A stretch of DNA of 12,613 bases, taken from Baffinella frigidus. Its lineage: Eukaryota > Cryptophyceae > Cryptomonadales > Baffinellaceae. The translations under genes and the position numbers were made by a program. The stretch's first letter is position 1. Each line of letters starts with the position of its first letter. A model generated the notes under the pieces. It was not told where the DNA came from. It made no database searches and saw only the letters and a program-made list of their open reading frames with translations. The DNA lies in assembly GCA_026770585.1 (NCBI GenBank), contig MU646369.1:950726-963338 (forward strand). The letters run 5' to 3'. Of this stretch, positions 12,330-12,613 are shown piece after piece.

Positions 12330-12613
12330 TCACCGCCCCTTACTTGTACGAGACCCACTCCGGCTCTTGCCACTGCTGCTGCTGCTACCACTGCTTGAAG
12401 ACCGGCTCCTCTCGCGCGTCGCCTTCGTACCCCTGCTCCTGCTCCTGCTCCTGCTCCTCTTCTTCCTATCGCTGCTCCTGTCCCTGCTCTTGCTCCTCTT
12501 CTTCCTATCCCTGCTCCTGTCCCCCCCCCCCCTCCTCTTCCTCTCCCCCCCCCCGCTCCTGCTCCTGCCCTCCTTCCTCCCGCCCCCCCCACCGCCCCGC
12601 CTCCGCCCCCCCC
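12330..12613. repeat. Polypyrimidine low-complexity tract at the window end
   Basis: CTGCTGCTG, then many CTGCTC units, then two 39-bp units beginning CTCCTCTTCTTCCTATC at 12454 and 12493, then long C runs mixed with CTCCT. The minus strand reads as Gly/Ala/Arg repeats. The tract continues past the window, so its length is unknown. Confidence 0.9.

Overview
This looks like a repeat-saturated, non-coding stretch of a eukaryotic nuclear genome, probably from a region that carries or once carried telomeric DNA. Telomere-type heptamers of the TTTAGGG/CCCTAAA class appear as interstitial blocks in both orientations. That repeat class is found in plants, many algae and several protist groups. The very GC-rich stretches and the density of short inverted-repeat elements fit an algal or protist genome. 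I have a weak, unverified recollection that a peptide encoded by one repeat end (GTSLIRN) recurs in translated models from cryptophyte algae. I would not assign a species from this window.

I find no convincing protein-coding gene, tRNA, rRNA or other known RNA gene. Every open frame is short, low in complexity, or lies across repeats. No transposase is visible, so all mobile elements here are non-autonomous.

Layout: 1-252 is a 32-bp minisatellite split by a telomere-like block. 253-930 is a partial element followed by GC-rich sequence. 903-1660 is a two-copy repeat whose second copy is split by a clean CCCTAAA block. 1661-2210 is a GC-rich minisatellite and a 270-bp telomere-like array. 2211-4111 holds a series of foldback elements (named here A, H, N, P, I, X, C). 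4112-6380 is mostly divergent or minisatellite sequence with elements K and J. 6380-7330 is a repeated unit that carries telomere-like tracts. 7398-7808 is a degenerate G-rich telomere-like tract. 7810-8466 holds elements N2, F1 and B. 8544-9012 is CCCTACA-rich arrays. 9098-11810 is a very dense MITE cluster (E, D, B, C, G, A families, with host repeats F and I between them). 11939-12014 is a 19-bp tandem array, and 12330-12613 is a polypyrimidine tract running off the window end.

Families B, C, D and E are bordered by TA dinucleotides. For E1 and C2 the window itself contains an uninterrupted relative of the insertion site, which supports a TA target duplication as in Tc1/mariner-type elements. 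B, C and D have unrelated ends but share an internal CCTACNGTAGG core. Hairpins inside families A and C differ between copies by changes on both arms that keep pairing. These, together with two telomeric blocks inserted without loss or duplication, are the observations most worth following up.
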